From an uncultured Alistipes sp. (lineage in GTDB: Bacteria > Bacteroidota > Bacteroidia > Bacteroidales > Rikenellaceae): a stretch of 64,000 bases of DNA. The stretch covers positions 23,287 through 87,286 of the forward strand of contig USCH01000002.1 in assembly GCA_900553175.1 (NCBI GenBank), written 5' to 3'. The notes beneath the pieces were generated by a model. The model saw only the letters and a program-made list of their open reading frames with translations, searched no databases and had not been told where the DNA came from. Every line of letters starts with the position of its first letter. The first letter of the stretch is position 1. A program made the position numbers and the translations under genes. This document shows, piece by piece, positions 51,260 to 59,651 of this stretch.

Positions 51260-52723
51260 ATGAAGTCTCTTCGCGAACGACTGGACCGGATGCCCATGCT
51301 CCGGCTGCTGGTGCCTTTCGCCGCCGGAATCGTTCTGGCGGAGCATGGTGCACTGCCCCTGTGGTTTCTCGCAGGGGCTTTTGCGTTGTGCGGGGTGGTG
51401 GCGCTGCTGCTGCGTTCGTCGGCCGCCGCGACGGTGCTGCTCGCGGTGACGGGTTTCGGCGCCGCACAGCTGCGGGAGAGACCCCGCACCGTGCCGCTCG
51501 GCGTACCCTGCATGTGGGAGGTGGCGGTGGACGGAATCCCCGCGGTGCGGGACCGTTTTGCGACGGCCGATGCGACCGTCGTGGCCTGGCGCACCGAGGA
51601 GTCGCCCCATTGGCATGCGTCGGATGACCGGATCCGCCTCCGCACCGACTCGCTCACGCCGCTTGCGGGCGGCGAGCGGATCCGCTGTTACGGCACGCTG
51701 CGCCCCCTCTCCGGAGCGGAGGGCTTCCGCCGCCTGATGGCCCGCCGCGGATTTGCGGGCCAGCTGTGGCTCTCGGAGCGGCGGGTGCTCGAACGGCTTC
51801 CGGGCGAGCGGGGCGGATGGCACCGGGCCGCCTCCGAGCGGTTGCGCCGGGCGGGGTTCGACGATGAGGCGGGGGCCGTCGTGCGGGCCATGACCGTGGC
51901 CGACCGCAGCGGAATCGGGCCCGAACTGCGTGCGGCCTATTCGCGCAGCGGGATGTCGCACCTGCTGGCCGTCTCGGGGCTCCACACGGGGATCGTTTTC
52001 GGCCTGGCCAACCTCCTCCTGCGGTGGCTCGCGCTGCTGCGCCGCGGACACCTCCTGCGCCATGCGGCGGTCGTCGCGGCGGTTTGGCTCTATGTCGCCG
52101 TCACGGGGTTTCCGCCCAGCGCCGTGCGGGCTGCGGTGATGTGCACCTTCATGCAGGCCGCGCTGGCGTCGGGATCGGAGTATGCGGGCATGAATGCACT
52201 GGCTGCGGCGGCCTTCGGCATGCTGCTGTGGAATCCGGCCTGGATCGGCGACATCGGGTTCCAGCTGTCGTTCGTCGCCGTGGCGGCGATTCTGGCCTGG
52301 GGTCTGCCGCTCTGCCGCAGGCTGCGCACCGGGCGGCGTCTGCCCGACGCTGCGATCGGTACGCTCTGCATCGGACTGACCGCTTCGGCCGCTACGGCAC
52401 CGCTCGTCTCGCATGCGTTCGGGATCGTCCCGCTGGCGGGGCTGCTGCTCAATCCGGTCGTGATTCCGCTGGCCGCTCTGGTCGTGTCGGGCGGCGTCGC
52501 GGTGCTGGCGGTGCCGGCGGCGGCACCCTGGGCGGGGCGGGTCGCCGAATGGGCGGCCGGAGCGCTCGACGCTCTGGCCCGGACGACGGCTTCGGCCGGA
52601 TGGAGCGCGATCGAATGGAGGCTTTCGGAGGGCGCGGCCGCGCTTTGCTATCTGGTTTTCGTCGCGCTGACGGCCGCAGCCTGGTGCCGCGAACCGAAAA
52701 AAAACGTACATTTGCCCTCATGA
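51260..52723 (+). CDS. ComEC/Rec2 family competence channel, short form
   Basis: This 487-residue membrane protein contains the N-terminal DUF4131-like region (residues 20-170) and the Competence domain (about 195-465), with the signature YSRSGMSHLLAVSGLHTGIVFGLANLLLRW and GFPPSAVRAAVMCTFMQAALASG. About ten membrane segments are visible. The C-terminal metallo-beta-lactamase domain of full ComEC is absent, as in many Bacteroidetes homologues. ComEC forms the inner-membrane DNA uptake channel in transformable bacteria. The stop overlaps the next start (ATGA). Confidence 0.85.
   Translation: MKSLRERLDRMPMLRLLVPFAAGIVLAEHGALPLWFLAGAFALCGVVALLLRSSAAATVLLAVTGFGAAQLRERPRTVPLGVPCMWEVAVDGIPAVRDRFATADATVVAWRTEESPHWHASDDRIRLRTDSLTPLAGGERIRCYGTLRPLSGAEGFRRLMARRGFAGQLWLSERRVLERLPGERGGWHRAASERLRRAGFDDEAGAVVRAMTVADRSGIGPELRAAYSRSGMSHLLAVSGLHTGIVFGLANLLLRWLALLRRGHLLRHAAVVAAVWLYVAVTGFPPSAVRAAVMCTFMQAALASGSEYAGMNALAAAAFGMLLWNPAWIGDIGFQLSFVAVAAILAWGLPLCRRLRTGRRLPDAAIGTLCIGLTASAATAPLVSHAFGIVPLAGLLLNPVVIPLAALVVSGGVAVLAVPAAAPWAGRVAEWAAGALDALARTTASAGWSAIEWRLSEGAAALCYLVFVALTAAAWCREPKKNVHLPS
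52707..52714 (+). promoter_or_regulatory. Near-leaderless promoter element (TACATTTG) before the methyltransferase gene
   Basis: A TAnnTTTG match inside the 3' end of comEC ends 5 bp before the methyltransferase ATG. If used, transcription would start at or next to the start codon. Confidence 0.35.
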
Positions 52724-53913
52724 TCGCTCCCGAGGAATTCGAGGCGCTGCTCGCCCCCGAGGTGCAGCGCGCCATCGCCGACGCCCGCGGCCGCAACCCG
52801 GCCGACGTGGCGCTCGACCGCCGCGTGCCGTGCGCCCGGCTCGTCGCCACGCAGGTCAAATACCTGCAGCGGGCCGAACGCAAGCTGCCCTCCTATGCCG
52901 CGGCGCAGTGCATCCTGCCGCCCCGGGCCTTCGAACAGGCGTCGAGCGAGGCGTGCGCCGCCCGCAAGCGGATCGGGGGCGGCTCGGTGCTCGACCTCAC
53001 CTGCGGACTGGGGTCCGACGCCCTGGCGCTGAGCCGCCGCTTCGACCGGGTCGTGGCGCTCGAACGCGACGGCGTGCTGGCCGCCGTGGCCCGCGAGAAC
53101 TTCCGGCGGCTGGGCGCCCGGAACATCGAGGTGGTGAACGCTTCGGCCGAGGAGTTCCTGCAGCGGGAGGGGCTGCGGTTCGACTGGATCTATGCCGATC
53201 CCGACCGCCGTTCGGCCGAGGGGCGCAAGCTGGTGAGGCTGGAGGATTGTTCTCCCTCGATTCCCGCGCTGCTTCCCCTCGTGCGGAGGGCGTCGGCGCG
53301 GCTCTGCCTGAAAAATTCGCCTCTGTTCGACGTGGACGAGGCGTTCCGGCTCTTTCCCGACGCCCGGGTCGAGGTTCTCTCGCTCGACGGCGAATGCAAG
53401 GAGGTGATGATCTATGCCGATGGCGGGGGGCCGCTGCTCACCGCGACGGCGATCGTCGCGGCGGACGGCGGGGCGGCGGATGACGCCTCCGGCCGGCGTT
53501 GCGGCGGCACGTTCTCCGTGCGGCCCGGCACGCCTCCGCCCCGGCTGCCCGAAGGATTCGACCCCGGACGCTACCGGTGGCTCGTCGTACCCGATGCGGC
53601 GTTGCAGAAGGCGCGTCTGGCCCGGCACCATCTGGCGGGGCGGGCCGACATCTGGAGCGACAACGGCTTCGGGCTCTCCGCCGATCGGCCCGAAGGGGCG
53701 ATTGGCAGGGTATTCGCAGTCGGGGAGATTCTGCCCTACGATCCGCAGCGGCTCAGGCGTTCGCTCCGGGGGCTGGGAGCCGAGGTGCTCAAACGCGATT
53801 TCCCGCTTTCGGCCGAGGAGACGATGCGCCGTCTGGGCGTGCATGCGGGCGACGACGTGCGCCTGGCATTCACGAAAATCGACGGCCGTTTTTGGACGAT
53901 CCGTCTGAAATAG
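52720..53913 (+). CDS. Class I SAM-dependent methyltransferase (THUMP-like)
   Basis: This 397-residue protein has an N-terminal helical region (to residue 85, RAERKLPSYAAAQCILPPRAFEQASSEACAARKR), a Rossmann methyltransferase domain with the SAM motif VLDLTCGLGSDALALSRRFDRVVALERD (from about residue 91), and a motif IV-like WIYADPDRR. A C-terminal THUMP-like domain ends in AFTKIDGRFWTIRL. Homologues of this Bacteroidetes group are annotated only as THUMP-like or class I methyltransferases; an RNA substrate is likely but unproven. Confidence 0.82.
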   Translation: MIAPEEFEALLAPEVQRAIADARGRNPADVALDRRVPCARLVATQVKYLQRAERKLPSYAAAQCILPPRAFEQASSEACAARKRIGGGSVLDLTCGLGSDALALSRRFDRVVALERDGVLAAVARENFRRLGARNIEVVNASAEEFLQREGLRFDWIYADPDRRSAEGRKLVRLEDCSPSIPALLPLVRRASARLCLKNSPLFDVDEAFRLFPDARVEVLSLDGECKEVMIYADGGGPLLTATAIVAADGGAADDASGRRCGGTFSVRPGTPPPRLPEGFDPGRYRWLVVPDAALQKARLARHHLAGRADIWSDNGFGLSADRPEGAIGRVFAVGEILPYDPQRLRRSLRGLGAEVLKRDFPLSAEETMRRLGVHAGDDVRLAFTKIDGRFWTIRLK

Positions 53914-53922
53914 TTACTTTTG
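53891..53922 (+). promoter_or_regulatory. Promoter of the yihY-like gene (TTTG, 20-bp spacer, TACTTTTG)
   Basis: TTTG at 53891-53894 and TACTTTTG at 53915-53922 are separated by 20 bp, close to the Bacteroidetes consensus. The leader is about 12 nt. Confidence 0.6.
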
Positions 53923-53940
53923 TTGCGAGGACGACGGCGT

Positions 53941-55263
53941 ATGAACCTCCGAAAGATCATCACCTGTTTCACCGACACCGTTTTCCGGCGCGATGCCGGC
54001 GAGTGGCGCAATCCGGCGCTGCGCTGGCTCGTGCGGCAGTACCGGCTGCTTTTCTATACGGCCCGCGGCCTGAGGGAGCACGGCACGCTCGTCCGCTCGG
54101 CGGCGCTGACCTTCTATACGCTCATGTCGCTGGTGCCGATCGTCGCGGTGGTCTTCGCCGTGGTGAAGGGCTTCGGACTGACCGACGGGCTGATCGACAG
54201 CCTCTACGCCCTCTTTCCGCAAAATCCCGAAATCGTCGATTATCTGGTCGTTTTCGCCGAAAAGGCCCTCGCCCGGACTCAGGGCGGCATCGTGGCCGCG
54301 GTGGCGCTCGTCACGCTCTTCTGGGCCGTGATTCGGGTCTTCGGGTCGATCGAAAGCGCCTTCAACAACATCTGGGAGGTGAAGGCCGGGCGCAGCATCG
54401 CCCGGCAGTGGAGCGATTACGTGGCCATCGTCATGGTGGTGCCGATTCTCTGGATCGTGGCCAGCGCCGTGGGCGGCTACGCCGAGAGCCTGCTGGGTTT
54501 CCATGACAGCGTGCTCTATGCGCTGCTCTCGCGCCTGGCCTCGATGGTCGTGATCTGGGTGATGTTCACCGTGCTCTACATCGCCATTCCCAATGCCCGC
54601 GTCCGCTTCGCCAGCGCCCTGACGGCCGGTATCGTGGCCGGCACGCTCTTTCTGCTCTTCCAGTGGGGCTACGTCTACCTCCAGCGCTGGATGACCTCCT
54701 ACAACGCCATCTACGGCAGCTTCGCCGCCCTGCCGCTGCTGCTCATCTGGTTGCAGACTTCGTGGGAGATTCTGCTTTTCGGCGGCGAGCTGGCGTTCGC
54801 CTACCAGAATATCGAGCGTTTCTGCGAGGAGCGCGAGTCGCTGCACATCAGCCACGACCAGCGCCGCAAGGTGCTGCTGTCCGTCATGCTGACCGTCGTG
54901 GAGCGCTTCCGCGAGGACGGCGGGGCCATGCCCGCCGATGCGATCCGCTGCCGGCTCCAGCTGCCCACGCGCATTCTCAACGACGTGCTCTACCAGCTGG
55001 TGCAGGCGGGGCTGCTGCTCGCCGTGCCGCAGGACGACCGGGGGCAGCAGACGGCCTATGTCCCGGCGCGCGACATCGCGACGATGACCGTTTACGGCAT
55101 TCTCGAAGCGGTCGAGCGGACCGGGCAGAACATTTTCGATCCGGCGCCCACGCCGTCGATGGTGCGCATCGACCGCGAGCTGGAGCGGCTCAAGCTGCTC
55201 GCGCGCGAGTCGCAGGACAACCTCCGGCTCGTCGACCTGCTGGACATGAAACAGACCCGATGA
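53941..55263 (+). CDS. YihY/virulence factor BrkB family membrane protein
   Basis: This 440-residue inner-membrane protein has about six membrane segments and the family blocks RSAALTFYTLMSLVPIVAVVFAVVKGFG, FGSIESAFNNIWEVKAGRS, and YAIYGSFAALPLLLIWLQTSWEILLFGGELAFAYQN-type sequence (positions 54700-54810). The name 'ribonuclease BN' used for this family is a historical misassignment. After the last membrane segment is a cytoplasmic winged-helix-like domain (residues 300-380). The start is the ATG 18 bp after a good promoter; the longer frame begins inside it. Confidence 0.88.
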   Translation: MNLRKIITCFTDTVFRRDAGEWRNPALRWLVRQYRLLFYTARGLREHGTLVRSAALTFYTLMSLVPIVAVVFAVVKGFGLTDGLIDSLYALFPQNPEIVDYLVVFAEKALARTQGGIVAAVALVTLFWAVIRVFGSIESAFNNIWEVKAGRSIARQWSDYVAIVMVVPILWIVASAVGGYAESLLGFHDSVLYALLSRLASMVVIWVMFTVLYIAIPNARVRFASALTAGIVAGTLFLLFQWGYVYLQRWMTSYNAIYGSFAALPLLLIWLQTSWEILLFGGELAFAYQNIERFCEERESLHISHDQRRKVLLSVMLTVVERFREDGGAMPADAIRCRLQLPTRILNDVLYQLVQAGLLLAVPQDDRGQQTAYVPARDIATMTVYGILEAVERTGQNIFDPAPTPSMVRIDRELERLKLLARESQDNLRLVDLLDMKQTR

Positions 55264-56048
55264 TGGATAAGCGGTTGCAAAGCGTCGTGATCGTCGGCAG
55301 CGGCAACGTGGCCGAGGCGCTCGCAGGGGCGGTGGCCCGAAGCGGAGCGGATCTGGTGCAGGTGTGCGCGCGCAACGCCTCCCGGGCGCAGGCGATCGCC
55401 GAAGCGGCCGGGTGCGGGTGGGCGGCGCTGCCGGAGGGTCCGGCGCCGGCCGACCTGTATCTCATCGCCGTGAGCGACCGGGCCGTCGGCGAGGTGGCCT
55501 CCCGGCTCGCTTTCCCGACAGGTGCGGTCGTCGCCCATACGGCCGGGTGCGTGGAACTCGGCGCTCTGCCCGCGACGATCCTCCGCCGGGCCGTGTTCTA
55601 TCCGTTGCAGACCTTCACCCGGGGCCGCAGGGTCGGATTTTCGGAGATTCCCGTTCTGCTCGAAGCCTCCGACGCGGAGACCTATGCCCGTCTGGAGGAT
55701 TTCGCCCTGCGGCTGACCTCCCGCGTGATTCCCGCGTCGTCGGCGCTGCGGGCGCGGGTGCATCTGGCGGGGGTCTTCGCCAACAACTTCGCCAACCACA
55801 TGTATGCCGTGGGCGAGCGGATCGTCCGCGAAGCCGGGCTGGATTTCGACGTGCTCCGGCCGCTCATCGCCGAGACCGCCGCCAAGGCCCTCGACGCCCC
55901 GTCGCCCGCCGGGGTGCAGACCGGACCCGCCGTGCGCGGCGACCGGACGACCCAGGAGCGGCACGAGGAGCTGCTCGGCGACGAAACCTTGCGAATCATC
56001 TACCGCACCATCAGTCAGAACATATGGGAAACTTCAAAGAAGATATAG
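55260..56048 (+). CDS. DUF2520/Rossmann-like NAD(P)-binding protein
   Basis: This 262-residue protein has an N-terminal Rossmann fold with the dinucleotide loop VVIVGSGNVAEALAGAVARSGA (residues about 9-30) and the C-terminal DUF2520 helical domain (ARVHLAGVFANNFANHMYAVGERIVREAGLDFDVLRPLI). It resembles proline biosynthesis-type reductases, but no catalytic role is established. In Bacteroidetes it is usually followed by the KdsC-like phosphatase, as here, with a 25-bp overlap. The start overlaps the yihY-like stop. Confidence 0.87.
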   Translation: MMDKRLQSVVIVGSGNVAEALAGAVARSGADLVQVCARNASRAQAIAEAAGCGWAALPEGPAPADLYLIAVSDRAVGEVASRLAFPTGAVVAHTAGCVELGALPATILRRAVFYPLQTFTRGRRVGFSEIPVLLEASDAETYARLEDFALRLTSRVIPASSALRARVHLAGVFANNFANHMYAVGERIVREAGLDFDVLRPLIAETAAKALDAPSPAGVQTGPAVRGDRTTQERHEELLGDETLRIIYRTISQNIWETSKKI

Positions 56049-56569
56049 CCCGCACCGAAGCCTTCGTTTTCGATGTCGACGGCGTGATGACCGACGGGGG
56101 GATCATCCCCACGCTCGACGGCGACTTCGTGCGCCGCTACAACGCCAAGGACGGCTATGCGCTGGCCTATGCCGTCAAGCGCGGCTACCGGGTGTGCATC
56201 ATCACCGGCGGCCGCGGCCGCACGCTCGAGAACCGGCTCCGGATGCTCGGCATCCGCGACTATTACGTGGATTGCATGGACAAGATCGCCGCGCTGCGCG
56301 AATACCTCGCCCGCGAGGGGGTCGATCCGCGCCATACGGTCTACATGGGCGACGACATCCCCGATCTGGAGTGCCTGCGCGAAGTGGGCATCCCCGTGTG
56401 CCCGGCCGATGCCGCTCCGGAGGTGCTCGAAGCTGCGCGCTACGTTTCACAGTTCCGGGGAGGCGAAGGCGCCGTGAGGGACATCGTCGAACAGGTGCTG
56501 CGTGCCCGGGACGACTGGGCGCGCGACTGCGCGGGCGTCACGCCCTCGTCGCTCGCCGCATCGAACTGA
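56024..56569 (+). CDS. kdsC: KdsC-type HAD phosphatase (3-deoxy-D-manno-octulosonate 8-phosphate phosphatase)
   Basis: This 181-residue HAD phosphatase carries the nucleophile motif FVFDVDGVMTDGG (D17, D19), IITGGRGRTLENRLRMLGI, and VYMGDDIPDLECLREVGIPVCPADA. This matches KdsC, which dephosphorylates KDO-8-phosphate in lipopolysaccharide core synthesis. Size and missing cap domain fit the C0 tetrameric subfamily. It overlaps the DUF2520 gene by 25 bp and converges with the glsB-like gene. Confidence 0.9.
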   Translation: MGNFKEDIARTEAFVFDVDGVMTDGGIIPTLDGDFVRRYNAKDGYALAYAVKRGYRVCIITGGRGRTLENRLRMLGIRDYYVDCMDKIAALREYLAREGVDPRHTVYMGDDIPDLECLREVGIPVCPADAAPEVLEAARYVSQFRGGEGAVRDIVEQVLRARDDWARDCAGVTPSSLAASN

Positions 56570-56599
56570 CCGGCTGTCCGATCCGGGTGCCGCGTCTGC

Positions 56600-56760
56600 C
56601 GACGACCGCCCGCCGTGCCGGACCGGCAGGGGCTGACCTCTTTCCGAGGGCCGCCCGCCGCGCCTGAACGGTTCCGGCAAGCCCCTTCCGAAGCCGCTCC
56701 GAGGGTCGTCCGTTGCCGCCCGCCGCGTCCGAACGGCCGTCTGCCGAAGCCCTCTGCCTC
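56600..56760. repeat. Degenerate GC-rich direct repeats in the kdsC-glsB gap
   Basis: The 22-mer-like unit gccgcccgccgcg(c/t)c(c/t)gaacgg occurs at 56650-56671 and 56715-56736, 65 bp apart; a weaker copy starts near 56605. The 215-bp gap has no supported gene, and a GC-rich palindrome (ggcgccggggcgcc) lies near 56762. Confidence 0.5.
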
Positions 56761-56783
56761 TGGCGCCGGGGCGCCGGGCGGAG

Positions 56784-57794
56784 TCACTTCGCGATCTGCG
56801 TCTTGCGTTTCTTGATGCGGGCCAGATGGTCGATCAGCCCCAGCCGGAACGCTTCGCGCCGGGCCCTGAGGTTGCGGCGCCAGCCGTCCCAGCGCGTGTA
56901 TCGTTCGCGTTTTTCGGGGTAGATGTCCGAAATGGTGAGCAGGATGCCCGTCTCCTCGACGCCGCCGAAATCGGGGTTCGACACCGTGTCGAAGACGCGC
57001 ATCGTGGGCGAAAGATTCATGTAGGCGTTGATCAGGGGCGGGATGTTTTCGTTGAATTCGCGGATTTTCTGAATCAGGATGCGGTAATTCTCCTGGTAGG
57101 TCTCGCCCGAGAAGAGCTCCTCGTAGTAGGGGTCGTCGAGGTCCAGCCGGAGCGGGTGGATGCCCTCGACCAGACGGTCGCGGTCGGGAAAGTAGTGCCG
57201 CAGGAACCAGATCAGCGCGTTGCGCGCCACGGCCTGGTAGGAGGTGTACATCGTCACCTTGCCGAAAAGGTATTTCACTTTGGGGTTCAGGACGATCAGC
57301 GCGCCCAGCCCGTCCCACAGATTGTCCAGCGCATAGAGGCTCTTGGGGTTCTGCCGCACCTGGTAGGCGGGCTGCACGAACGAGCGGCCCAGTTCGATGG
57401 TGCGGGGCAGGAAGCGGCGGCGGAAGCGTTCGCTGAAGCGGAAATAGTGCTCCGTGGAGAGGTGGCGCGGGTGCTGCGTGGTGCAGACGATGAACCGGTA
57501 GCCGCCGACGATCTCCTCGGCCGCGGGGTCCCAGACGATGAGCTGGTAGTAGCCGTCGCCCGCGAGGTCCTCCTCGTCGATGTCGGCTTCGAGGCCGGTG
57601 CCGCCTCCGGCGCCGCGGAACGCCTCTTCGCGCAGCCGTCCGATTTCGCGCATGAGGGCGGGACATTCGGCGGCCGCGAAGACGTAGATTTCGTTCGACG
57701 CCTTTTTCGTGTCGCGCATCTTGCGTTCGGGGGTCAGCTCGGCGCGCAGCTCGGCGCGGTCGACGGGGGGGATGATGGGTTGGAAAGTCTGCAT
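56784..57794 (-). CDS. glsB: GNAT-family N-acyltransferase, glycine-lipid GlsB-like
   Basis: This 336-residue protein is a hemolysin/OlsB-type acyltransferase: YQLIVWDPAAEEIVGGYRFIV, SEHYFRF-like and ELGRSFVQPAYQVRQNPKSLYALDNLWDGLGALI are characteristic. In Bacteroides the homologous GlsB N-acylates glycine in the first step of glycine-lipid synthesis. It lies 34 bp downstream of a PlsC-like gene, matching the glsB/glsA pair known from B. thetaiotaomicron. The specific name rests on that gene pairing and family similarity. The C-terminus is basic (LARIKKRKTQIAK). Confidence 0.8.
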   Translation of the reverse strand: MQTFQPIIPPVDRAELRAELTPERKMRDTKKASNEIYVFAAAECPALMREIGRLREEAFRGAGGGTGLEADIDEEDLAGDGYYQLIVWDPAAEEIVGGYRFIVCTTQHPRHLSTEHYFRFSERFRRRFLPRTIELGRSFVQPAYQVRQNPKSLYALDNLWDGLGALIVLNPKVKYLFGKVTMYTSYQAVARNALIWFLRHYFPDRDRLVEGIHPLRLDLDDPYYEELFSGETYQENYRILIQKIREFNENIPPLINAYMNLSPTMRVFDTVSNPDFGGVEETGILLTISDIYPEKRERYTRWDGWRRNLRARREAFRLGLIDHLARIKKRKTQIAK

Positions 57795-57828
57795 AACGAA
57801 AACAAAAGTAACGATTCCGGCCGGGTTT

Positions 57829-58650
57829 TTACGCTTTTGTGATCGTTTTTTCCAAAAAATAAGTCTTTTTGCGTACTTCGGCGGCCTGCTCGCGCAGCGA
57901 GGGGAAGCGTTGCAGCTCCGCCACGGGAATGGGCTCTCCCGCCACGATGCGGAAATGCCGCCCTTTCTGCGAGAACATTTCGTCGGGCAGCCACAGCATC
58001 TCGATGTTGAACTTCATGCCCAGCGCCCGCCGCACGCGGTCGACGCCGTAGAAGAAGTCCGACAGCCGCCCCTCGACGAAAACGGGCACGATCTGCCGCT
58101 GCGAGGCGTAGGCTTTCTTCAGAAAATTCGTTTTCCACTCCAGGTCGGTCACCCGTCCGCCGATGCGGCGCGAGCAGAGCCCCGCAGGAAAGGTCAGCAC
58201 GGGCAGGTCGCCGAAGAACTCCTCGTCGAACTTGCGGGCATAGGCCGTGTTCTGGCTGCCGTGCTTGTTGACCGGAATCCACAGCGGCCGCAGCGGCTCG
58301 ACGTGCATCAGCAGGTCGTTGACCACCACGCGGGCGTCGCCGAAGCGGTCGATGAGCTTGTCGGCCAGCATCATGCCGTCCATGCCGCCGAACGGATGGT
58401 TCGCGACGAAGAGGTAGCGTCCGGCGGGGTCGAGCCGCTCCAGCCCCTGAACGGAGTAGGTGACGCCCCATTCGCGGAAGCAGGCGCGGATGAACTCCTG
58501 CGGCGGCAGCTCCCAGTAGGAGGCCAGGATGTGGTTGATCTCCTTTTCGCGGACCGTGCGGCGGAGCCATTCGACCAGCGGCGAGGGAATCCAGCGGGCC
58601 AGCCGGGGCGCTTTGCCGCGCAGCACGGCGGCTATGTCGATTTCGGGCAT
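57829..58650 (-). CDS. glsA: PlsC-like O-acyltransferase, glycine-lipid GlsA-like
   Basis: This 273-residue acyltransferase of the hemolysin/PlsC type contains FVANHPFGGMDGMMLADKLI. H85 and D91 are six positions apart, one more than the HxxxxD motif of standard PlsC enzymes. VLTFPAGLCSRR corresponds to the FPEG-like motif of PlsC. It probably adds the second acyl chain to acyl-glycine (GlsA role) and forms an operon with the glsB-like gene 34 bp downstream. A TATATTTG promoter lies 26 bp upstream. Confidence 0.8.
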   Translation of the reverse strand: MPEIDIAAVLRGKAPRLARWIPSPLVEWLRRTVREKEINHILASYWELPPQEFIRACFREWGVTYSVQGLERLDPAGRYLFVANHPFGGMDGMMLADKLIDRFGDARVVVNDLLMHVEPLRPLWIPVNKHGSQNTAYARKFDEEFFGDLPVLTFPAGLCSRRIGGRVTDLEWKTNFLKKAYASQRQIVPVFVEGRLSDFFYGVDRVRRALGMKFNIEMLWLPDEMFSQKGRHFRIVAGEPIPVAELQRFPSLREQAAEVRKKTYFLEKTITKA

Positions 58651-58675
58651 GGGATGCGTGGGAAATTTATATCGA

Positions 58676-58683
58676 CAAATATA
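58676..58683 (-). promoter_or_regulatory. -7 promoter element of the glsA-glsB operon (TATATTTG)
   Basis: On the minus strand this is an exact TAnnTTTG match 26 bp before the glsA-like start, in the 93-bp divergent gap with rsmH. Confidence 0.6.
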
Positions 58684-58743
58684 AGTATCTTTTTCGGATT
58701 TTGCCTAACTTTACACCCAAATAGACCCGTGAAAATCCCGTTC

Positions 58744-59646
58744 ATGTCCGCATACCACACACCCGTATTGCTCGAAGAGTCTCTGTCGCTGCTCGGTATC
58801 GATCCCCGAGGCACCTATGCCGACCTTACGTTCGGCGGCGGCGGCCATTCGCGGAGCATCCTCGGACGGCTGGGGCCCGAGGGGCGGCTGTACGCCTTCG
58901 ACCAGGACCGGGACACGCGCGCCAACATTCCCGACGACAGCCGGTTCCGCTATGTGGAGAGCAATTTCCGCTTTCTGCGCGGTGCGCTGCGGCTGCGCGG
59001 CGTGGAGTGTGTCGACGGCATTCTGGCCGATCTGGGAGTCTCGTCGCACCACTTCGACGCCGTCGAACGGGGCTTTTCGTTCCGCGGCGAGGCGCCGCTC
59101 GACATGCGCATGAACCAGCGGGCCCGTCTGACGGCCGCCGATGTGGTCAACGGCTACTCGGCGGAGGAGCTCACGCGCGTGCTGGGCGACTGGGGCGAGG
59201 TGGAGACGCCGTGGAAGGTGGCGGGCTGTCTGGTGCGGGCGCGGACCTCGGCCCCGCTTCTCACCACGGCGCAGCTGGTGGCGGCGGTCGGGCCGTGCAC
59301 CCCGAAAAAGGAGGCCGCCAAGTTCCTGACCAAACTCTTCCAGGCGCTGCGCATCGAGGTCAACGGGGAGATGGAGGCGCTCAAGATGGCTCTGGAGCAG
59401 AGCCTCAAGGTGCTGCGTCCGGGCGGACGGCTCGTCGTCATCTCCTACCATTCGCTCGAAGACCGGCTGGTGAAGAACTTCATGCGCAGCGGCGATTGCT
59501 CGGGGCGTGTCGAAAAGGATTTTTACGGCCGGGCGTCGGTGCCCTTCGAGGTTTTGACGCGCAGGGCCGTCGTGCCGTCGGCGGGGGAGCTGGAGCGCAA
59601 TCCGCGTTCGCGCTCGGCCAAGCTGCGCGCCGCCGTCAAAAAATAG
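58744..59646 (+). CDS. rsmH: 16S rRNA (cytosine-1402-N4)-methyltransferase
   Basis: This 300-residue protein (MraW) methylates C1402 of 16S rRNA. It opens AYHTPVLLEESLSLLGI and has the SAM-binding YADLTFGGGGHSRSILGRL, DGILADLGVSSHHFD, RGFSFRGEAPLDMRMNQ, and EALKMALEQSLKVLRPGGRLVVISYHSLEDRLVKNFMR blocks. It is the first gene of the division/cell wall cluster here; mraZ, usually just upstream, is absent and the preceding gene is glsA on the other strand. A promoter-like TAACTTTA lies about 35 bp upstream. Confidence 0.95.
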   Translation: MSAYHTPVLLEESLSLLGIDPRGTYADLTFGGGGHSRSILGRLGPEGRLYAFDQDRDTRANIPDDSRFRYVESNFRFLRGALRLRGVECVDGILADLGVSSHHFDAVERGFSFRGEAPLDMRMNQRARLTAADVVNGYSAEELTRVLGDWGEVETPWKVAGCLVRARTSAPLLTTAQLVAAVGPCTPKKEAAKFLTKLFQALRIEVNGEMEALKMALEQSLKVLRPGGRLVVISYHSLEDRLVKNFMRSGDCSGRVEKDFYGRASVPFEVLTRRAVVPSAGELERNPRSRSAKLRAAVKK

Positions 59647-59651
59647 GAATC

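Noticed and set aside
56440..57666. A 408-residue minus-strand open frame across the kdsC-glsB gap
   Set aside because: It is a Pro/Arg-rich shadow of the glsB-like gene in another frame.
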